Under the pieces are notes generated by a model, which searched no databases, had not been told where the DNA came from, and saw only the letters and a list, made by a program, of their open reading frames with translations. The position numbers and the translations under genes were made by a program. Shown here piece after piece: positions 25,495 through 34,733 of a DNA stretch of 64,000 bases (position 1 is its first letter; every line of letters starts with the position of its first letter). Source of the stretch: UKL13-2 sp044228625 (lineage in GTDB: Bacteria > Pseudomonadota > Gammaproteobacteria > Burkholderiales > Usitatibacteraceae); NCBI GenBank assembly GCA_044228625.1, contig JBGAUM010000004.1, forward strand, positions 1-64,000, read 5' to 3'.

Positions 25495-27159
25495 TTGACC
25501 TCCGCACAAAAAAATTCAGGTCCGTTGACCGGCCCCATCGTCTTTGACGGCCATTCCACACCGGTCAAGTCCGCGCTCTTCTACATCATTTGCACGGCAT
25601 GGATCTTGGCCGGGCTGGTCGGGCATGATCCGTGGAAATCGGATGACGCCATTACATTCGGAACGGTCTTGGAGATGTTGCGACAGGGGCATTGGGCCGC
25701 GCCGCACGTTGCAGGCGTTCCGCATTCTGAATATCCCACCCTGTATATGTGGCTTGCTTCTCTGATGGCCAGTGCGTTTTCGCCGATCATGCCACTGCAT
25801 GATGCGGCCCGGCTGGCGACCGGCCTATGCATGGCCATGACATTTCTCTATGTAAAAAAAGCAGCAACTCGTCTACATGACGAGCGAGCGGGCCGAATTG
25901 CAGTCCTGCTTTTGCTGGGAACTCTGGGGCTTTTGCTACGCGGCCATGAAATGAATCCCGAGGTCCTTGGGCTCACCGGGCTAGCAGTGGCGTTTTATGG
26001 ACTCACGCGCATCGGCTCTGAAGCCACGAAAGGTGGAACCACACTTGGCGCTGGCTGCGCAATCATCGCCTTGTCGATAGGTTTCGTTCCAGCGCTGTTC
26101 CCGATCGCCATCGCACTGGCCTCGATGGCGCTGCAGCGTGACCTTTCAAACCCTGCACCTTGGCGCGGGATGGGGATTGCGCTCGCGATGGCAGTGGCCG
26201 CGAGCATGGCATTCGTCGCGATCCTCCTTGCAAATGATTTTTCCCTTGGGCCATGGTGGGGGGCAATCCTCGGCCTTCCCTTCAGCGAAGGCCGCCGCGC
26301 GACGGACTGGTCCTATTTTGTAACGATCCTTCCGTGGTACGCGCTGCCTGCGCTCCCGTTTGCGATTTGGGTCTGGGCGAAGGACCGGCGGCGCATCCGC
26401 GAGCGTCAGGACCTTGCATTGCCCCTTGCGGCGTTCTTGGTATTGTTGGCAGGAGTTTCCATCTTCCGCAGGGCTAACGATGCCGTCGCGATGGTTTTGT
26501 TGATTCCGCTGGCAATTGCCGCCGCTGGGGCACCGGACCGCTTGCCGCGTGGCGTTGCACGGTTTGTCGATTGGTTTGGGTTGGTCTTCTTTGGCTTGGG
26601 CGCCCTTGCGCTCTGGCTTTACTGGACAGCAGCAGTGACGGGAACGCCTGCCGCCGCCGCGCGCGCAGTAGCTAGGCAGGCGCCCGGATACACGTTTGAA
26701 CTTTCAACCGTCCCATTTGGGATCGCGCTGACATTGACATTGCTTTGGCTGTACGCCGTCGCGCGAGCCCACCGCAATAACCGTAGAGCCATCGTCAATT
26801 GGTCCGCAGGCTTAACGATCCTCTGGGCCCTTCCCAACCTTTTGGCACTTTCCGCTGTTGACCATGTCCGGAGTTACCGGGGAGTTGCCCAAACGTTGAT
26901 GTCCAAGGTTCCAGGCGGCAGCGGTTGCATCCGCGGAATTGGCGTCGGCGATGCCCAGCGTGTGCTGATCGACTATTGGGCGGGAATTCGGATCCAATCG
27001 CCCGCTCAGAATTGCCCATTGGTCCTGACTCAAGGCACGCGTGATCGACCCGCGGTGGTACCTGCGGGCGCCATATTCATTTGGGAGGGTGCCAGACCCG
27101 GCGACAACCTTGAAAAGCTGCGGCTATACGCACTCGAAACGGACAAGAATCACAACTAA
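25495..27159 (+). CDS. GT39/ArnT-like polytopic glycosyltransferase
   Basis: A 554-residue membrane protein with about 11-12 predicted helices. The first extracytoplasmic loop contains HDPWKSDDAITFGTVLEMLRQGHW, the acidic motif expected of GT-C enzymes of the PMT/ArnT group that use polyprenyl-linked sugars; HSEYPTLYMWL follows. The start is a TTG at 25495, since no ATG or GTG occurs in frame before residue about 62. The donor and acceptor (lipid A, protein or glycan) cannot be inferred. It is probably monocistronic, with pckG 187 bases downstream. Confidence 0.75.
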   Translation: MTSAQKNSGPLTGPIVFDGHSTPVKSALFYIICTAWILAGLVGHDPWKSDDAITFGTVLEMLRQGHWAAPHVAGVPHSEYPTLYMWLASLMASAFSPIMPLHDAARLATGLCMAMTFLYVKKAATRLHDERAGRIAVLLLLGTLGLLLRGHEMNPEVLGLTGLAVAFYGLTRIGSEATKGGTTLGAGCAIIALSIGFVPALFPIAIALASMALQRDLSNPAPWRGMGIALAMAVAASMAFVAILLANDFSLGPWWGAILGLPFSEGRRATDWSYFVTILPWYALPALPFAIWVWAKDRRRIRERQDLALPLAAFLVLLAGVSIFRRANDAVAMVLLIPLAIAAAGAPDRLPRGVARFVDWFGLVFFGLGALALWLYWTAAVTGTPAAAARAVARQAPGYTFELSTVPFGIALTLTLLWLYAVARAHRNNRRAIVNWSAGLTILWALPNLLALSAVDHVRSYRGVAQTLMSKVPGGSGCIRGIGVGDAQRVLIDYWAGIRIQSPAQNCPLVLTQGTRDRPAVVPAGAIFIWEGARPGDNLEKLRLYALETDKNHN

Positions 27160-27207
27160 ATCGTCAGTGATTCCGCATACCCAGCAAAGTCCACTATGGG
27201 ATAATTG

Positions 27208-27221
27208 CCGATTACCGATTA
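27208..27221 (+). repeat. tandem heptamer CCGATTA x2 upstream of pckG
   Basis: Two perfect head-to-tail copies of CCGATTA lie two bases after a GATAAT hexamer (27200-27205), 126 bases before the pckG start. The location suits a regulator binding near the start of transcription, but this is a short motif and may be chance. Confidence 0.25.
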
Positions 27222-27346
27222 GCGCACCCGGTTCCGAAAAAAGAGGTGCCCTCGCATGCAATTCTCGCTGCAGCGGCACCCGGATTTCGCGCCCGACATG
27301 GCGGGCCGAAACTGATCCGGCTGCATTTTTGCTCAGGAGACACACG

Positions 27347-29119
27347 ATGCATGCCCAAGCTCACCCTGTAACACTGCGCGAAGCGCCTACCCGCCATGCA
27401 AAGCTCTTGGCGTGGGTTGAAGAAGTCGCCGCACTGACAAACCCTGATTCCATCTATTGGTGTGATGGGTCTGAGGCTGAATATGACCGGCTTTGCGGTG
27501 AATTGGTCGCAGCGGGCACCTTCAAGAAGCTCAATCCAGCGCTCCGGCCCAACTCTTATCTGGCGCTGTCCGACCCGTCGGATGTGGCACGCGTCGAAGA
27601 CCGTACATTCATTTGCTCCCGAGAGCAGGCAGATGCCGGCGCGACCAACAATTGGGTGGACCCGGTGCAAATGAGGGAGAAACTTAACGGTCTGTTTGCC
27701 GGGTGTATGCGCGGTCGGACCATGTATGTCGTCCCCTTTTCAATGGGCCCGCTCGGATCACCGATTGCGCATATCGGCGTCGAATTGTCGGATTCGCCAT
27801 ACGTGGCTGTCAACATGAAATTGATGACCCGCATGGGTCAAAAAGTACTCGATATCCTCGGCGAAACCGGAGAGTTTGTACCCTGCCTCCACTCGGTGGG
27901 CGCACCGCTCGCCGCCGGCCAAAAAGATGTCAGCTGGCCGTGCAACAAAGATCACAAATACATCGTGCATTTCCCGGAGACACGTGAAATTTGGTCGTTT
28001 GGGTCGGGCTATGGTGGCAATGCGCTGTTGGGAAAAAAGTGCCTGGCCCTGCGGATTGCGTCGGTGATGGGCAAGCAGGACGGTTGGTTGGCAGAGCACA
28101 TGCTCATTCTGGGCGTGAAGACGCCGGATGGTGCGAAACACTATGTGACCGCAGCATTTCCCTCTGCTTGTGGCAAGACGAACTTCGCCATGTTGATTCC
28201 GCCAGAGGGTTTCAAGAAGGCCGGCTGGGAGGTCACCACGGTTGGAGATGACATCGCTTGGATCAAGCCCGGCGCGGATGGACGCCTTTACGCAATCAAT
28301 CCTGAAGATTCGTTAAAGGCCAATGTCATTTTCACCAACGTTGCGTTGACGCCTGAAGGCGACGTTTGGTGGGAGGGCATGACCAAGACACCGCCTGTCA
28401 ATCTCACGGACTGGCAAGGTAATCCTTGGACGCCCGATTGTGGACGGCTCGCCGCCCACGCAAATGCCCGATTCACAGTGAGTGCCTCGCAGTGTCCATC
28501 ACTGGATGAGAACTGGAACGACCCTGCAGGGGTCCCTATCTCGGCGATGATCTTCGGCGGCCGGCGCTCGTCCACAGTTCCCTTGGTCACAGAGGCCAAC
28601 AACTGGACCGACGGGGTTTACATGGCGGCCACATTGGGATCTGAAACGACAGCGGCGATCGTCGGGCAAGTGGGTGTGGTGCGGCGTGATCCGTTTGCGA
28701 TGCTGGCCTTCTGCGGCTACAACATGGCGGACTATTTCGGGCATTGGATCCGGGTGGGAGAAAAGCTATCCCAGCCGCCAAAATTGTATTGCGTGAACTG
28801 GTTTCGCAAGAACGAACAGGGAAAGTTCGTCTGGCCGGGGTTCGGGGACAACATGCGCGTTTTGAAATGGATCGTTGAGCGCGTAGAGGGGAAGGCATTC
28901 GCCAATGAAACCCCACTTGGCAAAGTGCCCCCGCACAGCGCATTGGATTGGACAGGATTGAATTTCGATGCGGCGACGTATGAAACCATCGCCCGCATCG
29001 ACCCGACGCAGTGGCAACATGAACTTCAACTTCACGATGAACTCCTGGCCAAGCTCGAAAGAGGCATGCCGCCGGTGCTTGGTGAACGACGTGCAGCCCT
29101 TGGGAAGGCCTTTGCCTAG
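27347..29119 (+). CDS. pckG: phosphoenolpyruvate carboxykinase (GTP)
   Basis: Converts oxaloacetate and GTP to PEP, the entry to gluconeogenesis. The 590-residue protein has the PEPCK-GTP signature FPSACGKTNFAML (about 273-285), an upstream GGNALLGKKCLALRIAS and FGGRRSSTVPLV. The start is ATG 27347 with an AGGAGA ribosome site; an open frame extends about 100 codons upstream but is not family sequence. The 187-base upstream region has a GATAAT (27200-27205) and a tandem CCGATTA repeat. Confidence 0.97.
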   Translation: MHAQAHPVTLREAPTRHAKLLAWVEEVAALTNPDSIYWCDGSEAEYDRLCGELVAAGTFKKLNPALRPNSYLALSDPSDVARVEDRTFICSREQADAGATNNWVDPVQMREKLNGLFAGCMRGRTMYVVPFSMGPLGSPIAHIGVELSDSPYVAVNMKLMTRMGQKVLDILGETGEFVPCLHSVGAPLAAGQKDVSWPCNKDHKYIVHFPETREIWSFGSGYGGNALLGKKCLALRIASVMGKQDGWLAEHMLILGVKTPDGAKHYVTAAFPSACGKTNFAMLIPPEGFKKAGWEVTTVGDDIAWIKPGADGRLYAINPEDSLKANVIFTNVALTPEGDVWWEGMTKTPPVNLTDWQGNPWTPDCGRLAAHANARFTVSASQCPSLDENWNDPAGVPISAMIFGGRRSSTVPLVTEANNWTDGVYMAATLGSETTAAIVGQVGVVRRDPFAMLAFCGYNMADYFGHWIRVGEKLSQPPKLYCVNWFRKNEQGKFVWPGFGDNMRVLKWIVERVEGKAFANETPLGKVPPHSALDWTGLNFDAATYETIARIDPTQWQHELQLHDELLAKLERGMPPVLGERRAALGKAFA

Positions 29120-29122
29120 CGC

Positions 29123-29151
29123 TGGAACTAGGATTCGCTTGTCGTTATAAT
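29123..29151 (+). promoter_or_regulatory. promoter of the riboswitch-TerC transcript
   Basis: A perfect TATAAT (29146-29151) lies 17 bases after TGGAAC (29123-29128, weak -35). Initiation near 29158 would start the RNA exactly at the first strand of riboswitch helix P1. It begins four bases after the pckG stop. Confidence 0.65.
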
Positions 29152-29157
29152 CGTCAA

Positions 29158-29267
29158 ACAAGGGGAGTAGTCGCGGAGTGTCCGATATTCCGCTGCATGG
29201 TCGTCATGACGGGATTTCCCCGGTCATGCGGGCGCAGGCTTCACGGACTGCGATGACGAGACCTTGG
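29158..29267 (+). ncRNA. yybP-ykoY manganese riboswitch
   Basis: The conserved ends of the yybP-ykoY aptamer are present: CAAGGGGAGTAG at the 5' side (29159-29170) and GACGAGACCTTGG at the 3' side (29255-29267). CAAGG (29159-29163) and CCTTG (29262-29266) pair as helix P1. The family senses Mn2+ and commonly precedes TerC/YjbE, MntP and related membrane protein genes, as it does here. Three hairpins, the last with a T tail, lie between it and the start codon. Confidence 0.85.
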
Positions 29268-29283
29268 CCGTACGGTCAAGGTC
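29260..29283 (+). promoter_or_regulatory. hairpin mutually exclusive with riboswitch P1
   Basis: GACCTTG (29260-29266) pairs with CAAGGTC (29277-29283). Its left arm is the same CCTTG used by P1, so the two structures cannot coexist; this is a likely switching helix. Confidence 0.6.
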
Positions 29284-29307
29284 ATCTCGCCCATACGATT
29301 CGAGATG
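29283..29307 (+). repeat. second leader hairpin
   Basis: CATCTCG (29283-29289) and CGAGATG (29301-29307) form a perfect 7-bp stem with an 11-base loop, between the switching helix and the terminator hairpin. Confidence 0.5.
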
Positions 29308-29336
29308 CGCCTTTGCCCTACAGCAAAGGCGTTTTT
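29308..29336 (+). terminator. terminator hairpin in the riboswitch leader
   Basis: CGCCTTTGC (29308-29316) pairs with GCAAAGGCG (29323-29331), loop CCTACA, then TTTTT. It ends 22 bases before the TerC start codon, so it is the likely expression platform (transcription attenuation). Confidence 0.75.
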
Positions 29337-29358
29337 CATTTTTGAACCGGGAGCCCCC

Positions 29359-30249
29359 ATGGAAATTTTGTCCTCTCAATTCCTGTCCGCCCTGATCGCC
29401 ATCATCATCATTGATCTGGTGCTGGCGGGCGACAACGCCATCGTGATCGGGCTCGCCGCACGAAACCTGCCGGCCCACCTACAAAAGAAGGCGGTTTTCT
29501 GGGGTGCCATCGGCGCCGTGGTGATCCGTGCGCTCATGACCTTGATTGTGGTCTGGCTATTGAAGATTCCAGGCCTAATGATGGCCGGCGGCCTTGCGCT
29601 GATCTGGATTGCCTATCAGTTGATGGAAGAAAACGATGGTGGCGGGCACGAACATGTCGCCGCTGCCAGCAGTTTTCGGCAAGCCATCCAGACCATTGTA
29701 ATTGCGGATGCCGTCATGGGCGTCGACAACGTGCTTGCAGTGGCTGGGGCGGCCCACGGCAGTTTCTTGCTGGTGATCCTTGGTTTGTTGATCAGCATTC
29801 CCATCGTCATGTGGGGCAGTACCCTGATCCTGAAATGGGTCGAACGCTATCCCGTCATCATTGTCTTTGGCGCAGCCGTGTTGGCATGGACTGCAGCCAA
29901 GATGATCACCGGCGAAAAACTTGTGGTAGATTTTTTTGTAGAGCACCACGGGTGGAAGGTTGCGGTCTTCGTCTTTCTGATCGGTGCGATCGTGGCAGTC
30001 CCGTTGATGCGTCGCGCAAGGGGGCGCATCGGCGTACTCCCGGTCTGTCTGGTCTTTCTCGTCGTATGGCTCGGCGTTTTCGATTACCTGGAAGAGTACG
30101 TCGGTGGTCGCTACTTCCCCAGTGGTGAAGAACCCTTGGCCGTCGAACTCATTGACCTGGTCATGTGGATCGGCTGGATCCCGTTTGTGATTGCGATCCA
30201 GCGTGAGCTGACCCCAAGGCCAAAGTCAGCCCCCAAAGGCGCCGCCTGA
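29359..30249 (+). CDS. TerC/YjbE family integral membrane protein, probable Mn2+ exporter
   Basis: 296 residues from ATG 29359 (GGGAG ribosome site). Family motifs are IDLVLAGDNAIVIGLAARNL near the N-terminus and ADAVMGVDNVLAVAGAAHG in the middle; the paired acidic Asp-Asn residues in helices fit metal transport. About seven to eight helices are predicted. The upstream manganese riboswitch supports a role in Mn2+ efflux or in metalating exported enzymes. It is longer than minimal YjbE proteins because of an extra C-terminal helical region. Convergent with ilvA, 8 bases apart. Confidence 0.87.
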   Translation: MEILSSQFLSALIAIIIIDLVLAGDNAIVIGLAARNLPAHLQKKAVFWGAIGAVVIRALMTLIVVWLLKIPGLMMAGGLALIWIAYQLMEENDGGGHEHVAAASSFRQAIQTIVIADAVMGVDNVLAVAGAAHGSFLLVILGLLISIPIVMWGSTLILKWVERYPVIIVFGAAVLAWTAAKMITGEKLVVDFFVEHHGWKVAVFVFLIGAIVAVPLMRRARGRIGVLPVCLVFLVVWLGVFDYLEEYVGGRYFPSGEEPLAVELIDLVMWIGWIPFVIAIQRELTPRPKSAPKGAA

Positions 30250-30257
30250 AAGGTCGG

Positions 30258-31475
30258 CTAGTCCGAAAACTCGTAGGCGCGAGCCGGAAAACCGGCCTTG
30301 CCAAGTTGCTCGACAATCTCCGCAATGTGTCCGGCGTTGCGCGTTTTGAGCACGAAGGCCACCTCCGCGCTTTGCACAGGCAGATTGGTGAAAGCTCGCT
30401 GGTGGTGCACTTCCGCGATATTCGCGTTTGACGATGCAATGATGGCAGTGATTCTTGCCAGCGCTCCCGGTGTATCGCGTATTTGCACGGTGAGTCGCGA
30501 CAAGCGACCGGAGCGCACCATGCCGCGCTGAATGATCTCGGCGAGCATCAGTGGATCGATATTGCCACCACACAGGACGACGCCGACCTTCTTTCCAGCA
30601 AAGCGCCCGGGGTATTTCATCAGCGCGGCCAGCGCCGCGGCGCCCGCACCTTCCACCACGGTCTTTTCAATCTCCAGCAATAGCACGATGGCTTCTTCAA
30701 TGTCGCCTTCGTCGACCAACAGGATATCGTCGACCAATCGTTGGACGATTTCACGTGTGATTGCACCGGGCTCCCTGACGGCAATTCCTTCGGCGATCGT
30801 GGAGGGTCCAAAGTTGGCCGTGCCACCTTTGATTGCCAAATACATGGACGGAAACCGGGCCGTCTCCACACCGATCATCTCAATTGCTGGATTGATGGCT
30901 TTCGCCGCCGTGGCCATCCCCCCGATCAACCCGCCGCCCCCGATGGCAATCGCCATGACATCCAGGTCTGGCTGCGTTGCAAGCATTTCCAGTGCAATCG
31001 TGCCTTGCCCGGCGATCACCTTGATGTCGTCGTAAGGATGGACAAAGACGAGGCCATCGCGGGTCGCGCATTCGAGCGCGTGGGCCTTGGCCTCATCAAA
31101 CGTATCGCCGTGCAGTACCACCTTTGCGCCGAGGCGAGCGGTCATGTCAACTTTGACGTTTGGCGTAAGGGCAGGCATCACGATGGTGGCGGGAATGCCG
31201 AGGCGCGTCGCGTGGTGAGCCACCCCTTGCGCATGATTGCCGGCGGAAGCCGCGATGACGCCTGACTGCTTTTCGACATCTGACAACGAGTTCAACTTGT
31301 TGAGCGCGCCGCGCTCTTTGAAGCTTGCCGTGAACTGGTGGTTCTCAAACTTCAAATAAACCTCAGCGCCCGTGATTTCCGAAAGCGTGCGTGATTTCAG
31401 AAACGGCGTGTCGACGGTATGGCCCGCCAGCACCCGTTGCGCGTCCCGCACGTCCGCAAGGTCAACGCGACTCAT
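30258..31475 (-). CDS. ilvA: threonine ammonia-lyase
   Basis: PLP-dependent deamination of threonine to 2-oxobutyrate, the first step to isoleucine, or serine/threonine catabolism. The 405-residue protein carries the PLP lysine in SFKERGA (Lys53), the phosphate-binding GGGGLIGG loop (about 178) and one C-terminal ACT-like domain (about 325-405, VQIRDTPGALARITAII). It therefore resembles the shorter form and not the two-ACT IlvA of E. coli. ATG 31475 overlaps the dadA stop (ATGA), so it is coupled to dadA. Biosynthetic or catabolic use is undecided. Confidence 0.92.
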   Translation of the reverse strand: MSRVDLADVRDAQRVLAGHTVDTPFLKSRTLSEITGAEVYLKFENHQFTASFKERGALNKLNSLSDVEKQSGVIAASAGNHAQGVAHHATRLGIPATIVMPALTPNVKVDMTARLGAKVVLHGDTFDEAKAHALECATRDGLVFVHPYDDIKVIAGQGTIALEMLATQPDLDVMAIAIGGGGLIGGMATAAKAINPAIEMIGVETARFPSMYLAIKGGTANFGPSTIAEGIAVREPGAITREIVQRLVDDILLVDEGDIEEAIVLLLEIEKTVVEGAGAAALAALMKYPGRFAGKKVGVVLCGGNIDPLMLAEIIQRGMVRSGRLSRLTVQIRDTPGALARITAIIASSNANIAEVHHQRAFTNLPVQSAEVAFVLKTRNAGHIAEIVEQLGKAGFPARAYEFSD

Positions 31476-32728
31476 CCGCGCAGGAACTGGAACTCGACCT
31501 TGGGCACCTTGCCGGACACAATGTCGGCCAATGCGGCACCAGAGCCACAGCCCTCGGTCCAACCGAGGGTGCCGTGGCCCGTGTTCAGGAAGAGATTGCT
31601 GTACCGGGTTCGCCCGATCAACGGGCAATTCGATGGGGTCGAGGGTCGCAGCCCCGTCCAGTACACCGGGTTATCGTAATCGGCTGCGCCTGGAAACAGT
31701 TCACGTGCACGCTTCACCAAGGCTTCTGTGCGCACCATCGACAAGTTGGTGCTGTAACCATCCAGTTCGGCCGTCCCCGCAATGCGCATGCGCTGCCCAA
31801 GCCGCGAAAACACAATTTTCATGGCCTCGTCTGTCAAGCTCACTTCTGGGGCACCAGAAAATCCCTCGGTCGACAGGGTAGCGGAGTATCCCTTCGCCGG
31901 ATAGACCGGAATCGTGATCCCGATAGGCCTCAACATCAAGTAACTGTAGCTGCCCATTGCGCACACATACGCATCGCCTGTCACCGTTTCTGTCGATCCG
32001 TTTGAGTGGCGAACGCGCACGCCGCTCAATTTGCTCCCCTCTGTTTCCAGCGTTTCAATATTGGCGCCGTACTTGAATTCCACACCACGTTGCCGACACA
32101 ACTCAGCCAGGTTCTGCGTAAAGCGGTGAGCATCTCCCGATTCATCGTCCTTGGCGAAAGTGGCGCCGGCCAACTTGTCCCGCATGGTGTGCAATGCGGG
32201 CTCAATTGCAATGGCCTCTTCAGCACTCTTGACTTCGCGCTCGATGCCAAATTGCCTCAGGTCGCGCGAAGCCACCACCGCCGCATCAAAGTCCTCTCGA
32301 CTCGTATAGAACTGCAAGATGCCCTTGCGAATCCCGTCGTACTCAATGCCCGTTTCGTTCACGAGTTCGTGCAGACATTGCCGGGTATAGAGCCCCAGGT
32401 TCACCATTTCCCGGATGTTTCGCTTGAATCGCCACGGAGTGCACTCGATCAGGAACCGAATGCCCCAAGACATTTGGTGCCATTCGAGCTTCGGGCGAAA
32501 CAGTAGCGGCGCATCGTCCTTCAAGAGCCACTTCATCACTTTCAAAGGGGCGCCAGGCGCAGCCCAAGGCTCCGATTGCGAAACAGACAACTGGGCCCCG
32601 TTTGCAAAGCTCGTTTCCAATCCAGATGCCGGTTGTCGGTCAATGACCACGACATCATGGCCTTGCTTTTTCAAATACCAGGCACTGGTCGTGCCCACGA
32701 CACCGGCACCCAAGACAATGACTTTCAT
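31472..32728 (-). CDS. dadA: D-amino acid dehydrogenase
   Basis: FAD enzyme oxidising D-amino acids (typically D-alanine) to 2-oxo acids with electrons to the respiratory chain. 418 residues, N-terminal dinucleotide motif VIVLGAGVVGTTSAWYL, then DRQPASGLETSFANGAQLS and the C-terminal FAD contact LNTGHGTLGWTEGCGSGAALAD typical of DadA. Operon with ilvA (4-base overlap), suggesting joint amino acid catabolism. Confidence 0.94.
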   Translation of the reverse strand: MKVIVLGAGVVGTTSAWYLKKQGHDVVVIDRQPASGLETSFANGAQLSVSQSEPWAAPGAPLKVMKWLLKDDAPLLFRPKLEWHQMSWGIRFLIECTPWRFKRNIREMVNLGLYTRQCLHELVNETGIEYDGIRKGILQFYTSREDFDAAVVASRDLRQFGIEREVKSAEEAIAIEPALHTMRDKLAGATFAKDDESGDAHRFTQNLAELCRQRGVEFKYGANIETLETEGSKLSGVRVRHSNGSTETVTGDAYVCAMGSYSYLMLRPIGITIPVYPAKGYSATLSTEGFSGAPEVSLTDEAMKIVFSRLGQRMRIAGTAELDGYSTNLSMVRTEALVKRARELFPGAADYDNPVYWTGLRPSTPSNCPLIGRTRYSNLFLNTGHGTLGWTEGCGSGAALADIVSGKVPKVEFQFLRG

Positions 32729-32903
32729 GAAATTTTCCGTGTTCTTGCGTTCTCACATGGGCGCGATGAAGCCGATCCGCCTCCCATCCACGGCGAACAT
32801 GATACCCGCCCGCGTTCAGGCGGTGGCCGCTCGATGTGAACTGGGTTACCATTGATGCACTTCCACACGCCACCGGCGCACCAAAATCATTGCGCGACCC
32901 GCC

Positions 32904-33761
32904 ATGACTCCATCGCTGTTCGAATATCTCGACTCGATTTGCTCGTTCACGCCGAACAAGACCCTGGTTCCCTTTACTGCCGATGCCGTACTGGCGGGCT
33001 GGATGCGTCCGGAGTTTGCACAACGTCTTGAGCAATGGCCCGAGTATTTTTCGGTACGAAATCGCGGCGTCGGCATGCTCGGGCACTTTGAGTCACCTGA
33101 GCACCGCAGTGCTGCCATCGCAGAAGTCGTGGAGGCGCTTGCCGAGCAAACTGTCATCCGCCACTGGCGCGGCGAGCAAGTCACGGTGAGCGAATCGTTT
33201 TACTCTCCACCGCTGTTTCATGTGGAGCGGGCGGCAACGCAGTACTTAGGCTGCACCGTGTACGGAGCCCACCTCAATGGCGTCACTGTGAAACGCAATG
33301 AGCCTTTCATGTGGATCGCCGAACGGTCGGCAAACAAGGACACCGACCCTGGCAAGCTCGACAATGTTGCCGCTGGACGAATTGCACGCGCAATGTCGCC
33401 TTACCAGACCATGGCCAAGGAAGCCGGGGAGGAAGCAGGTCTTGAGGGTCCGCTTGTCGCGTTGATCAAGCCCTCTGGGGCCTTGCATAGCACACGGGAA
33501 ACCGAGGAAGGATTCCACAACGAAATCATTTTCACCCACGACTTGATCGTCCCCGAAACTTTTGAGCCGATCAATCGCGATGGCGAAGTCAATGCGTTCC
33601 ATTGTCTGCCGCTGCGCGAGGTCATGGATTTGCTTGAACGCAATCCAGCAGCATTTACCGTCGATGCCGCGCTGGTGATCATCGACTTCCTCATTCGTCG
33701 TGGCTATTTCACAGCGATCCGGGAGGACTATCTCAAGCTCATCTGCCTAATGCGTCCTTAG
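32904..33761 (+). CDS. DUF4743/Nudix hydrolase family protein
   Basis: 285 residues. The N-terminal half (about 1-120) matches the DUF4743 type that precedes Nudix domains in eukaryotic thiamin pyrophosphokinase-like and bacterial proteins. The Nudix box follows with YQTMAKEAGEEAGL in place of the usual REAxEEAG (Lys for Arg) and a Gly-rich lead-in (NVAAGRI). The catalytic glutamates are kept. Substrate unknown. It sits 12 bases before sbtA, so it is probably cotranscribed. Confidence 0.82.
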   Translation: MTPSLFEYLDSICSFTPNKTLVPFTADAVLAGWMRPEFAQRLEQWPEYFSVRNRGVGMLGHFESPEHRSAAIAEVVEALAEQTVIRHWRGEQVTVSESFYSPPLFHVERAATQYLGCTVYGAHLNGVTVKRNEPFMWIAERSANKDTDPGKLDNVAAGRIARAMSPYQTMAKEAGEEAGLEGPLVALIKPSGALHSTRETEEGFHNEIIFTHDLIVPETFEPINRDGEVNAFHCLPLREVMDLLERNPAAFTVDAALVIIDFLIRRGYFTAIREDYLKLICLMRP

Positions 33762-33773
33762 ACACATCCGCGT

Positions 33774-34733
33774 ATGGATCCGGTTGTTCTCTTCTTCTTG
33801 CTCGGCTTTGTCGCGCGCCTTGCCAAAAGCGACCTCAGGCTGCCTGAGGCGCTTTATGAAACTCTTTCGATTTTTCTGCTCCTTGCGATTGGCCTCAAGG
33901 GCGGTATCGAACTGGCCAGGCATTCCGTTGGTACCGTACTGCCACAGGCAGTCGCGGCCTCACTTCTTGGCGCCGTATTGCCATTGATTGCCTATCCCGT
34001 GTTGCGTCGGATGGGTCGGCTCAATGGCCACGACGCCGCTTCAATTGCCGGCCACTATGGATCGGTTAGCGTGGTGACCTTTGCGGTGGGCGTGTCATAC
34101 CTCATCAAGCGTGAAACACCGTTTGAGGAATACATGCCGCTCTTCGTCGCCCTCATGGAGGTACCCGGCATCGTCGTCGGAATCCTGCTGGCGCGCCTGC
34201 TGAACAAATCCGCAAATTCGTCGACGGCCGGCGCGGATGTCAATTGGCACGCATTGGCGCACGAGATCTTCTTGGGAAAGAGTGTCGTCTTGCTTGCGGG
34301 TGGCCTGCTGATCGGTTGGTATGCAGGACCCAAAGGGCTGGAGCCGATTTCGCCGTTGTTCTTTGGCCTTTTCAAAGGAGTGCTGGCCCTTTTCCTGCTG
34401 GAAATGGGATTGGTCGCCGCATCCAGGATTGGAGAGTTCAAGCGAACCGGCGCGTTTCTCATTTGTTTTGGAATCGCCACTCCAATCGTATATGGCACCA
34501 TCGGGGTTTTGATCGGACATGCCATCGGCCTCTCAGCAGGCGGTGCATCATTGCTTGGCATCCTCGCCGCAAGCGCGTCCTATATCGCGGCGCCTGCCGC
34601 CATGCGGATCGCAATTCCGGAAGCAAACCCTACATTGTCGATCGTCACGGCACTCGGAGTGACGTTCCCGTTCAACCTGACAGTCGGAATTCCGCTCTAT
34701 CACGAGATATCGCGCACACTGGGTTCCTCATGA
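33774..34733 (+). CDS. sbtA: SbtA-type sodium-dependent bicarbonate transporter
   Basis: A 319-residue membrane protein with about ten helices in two inverted halves, matching the SbtA/DUF897 family: DPVVLFFLLGFVARLAKSDLRLPEALYE at the start, GHYGSVSVVTFAVG in the first half and GILAASASYIAAPAAMRIA in the second. The family imports bicarbonate with Na+ in cyanobacteria; bacterial homologues outside them probably supply HCO3- to carboxylases. The stop overlaps sbtB (ATGA). Confidence 0.87.
   Translation: MDPVVLFFLLGFVARLAKSDLRLPEALYETLSIFLLLAIGLKGGIELARHSVGTVLPQAVAASLLGAVLPLIAYPVLRRMGRLNGHDAASIAGHYGSVSVVTFAVGVSYLIKRETPFEEYMPLFVALMEVPGIVVGILLARLLNKSANSSTAGADVNWHALAHEIFLGKSVVLLAGGLLIGWYAGPKGLEPISPLFFGLFKGVLALFLLEMGLVAASRIGEFKRTGAFLICFGIATPIVYGTIGVLIGHAIGLSAGGASLLGILAASASYIAAPAAMRIAIPEANPTLSIVTALGVTFPFNLTVGIPLYHEISRTLGSS

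Noticed and set aside
25301..25498. 65-codon open frame between rpmE2 and the glycosyltransferase gene
   Set aside because: No ribosome site, biased Arg/Thr/Asn composition, no family likeness.
27041..27346. In-frame upstream extension of pckG by about 100 codons
   Set aside because: Overlaps the end of the glycosyltransferase gene and is not PEPCK sequence; ATG 27347 has a good ribosome site.
34244..34729. 262-codon frame containing sbtB as its end
   Set aside because: The part before 34730 runs antiparallel in sense to nothing known and overlaps sbtA in another frame; only the 100-residue SbtB part is family sequence.
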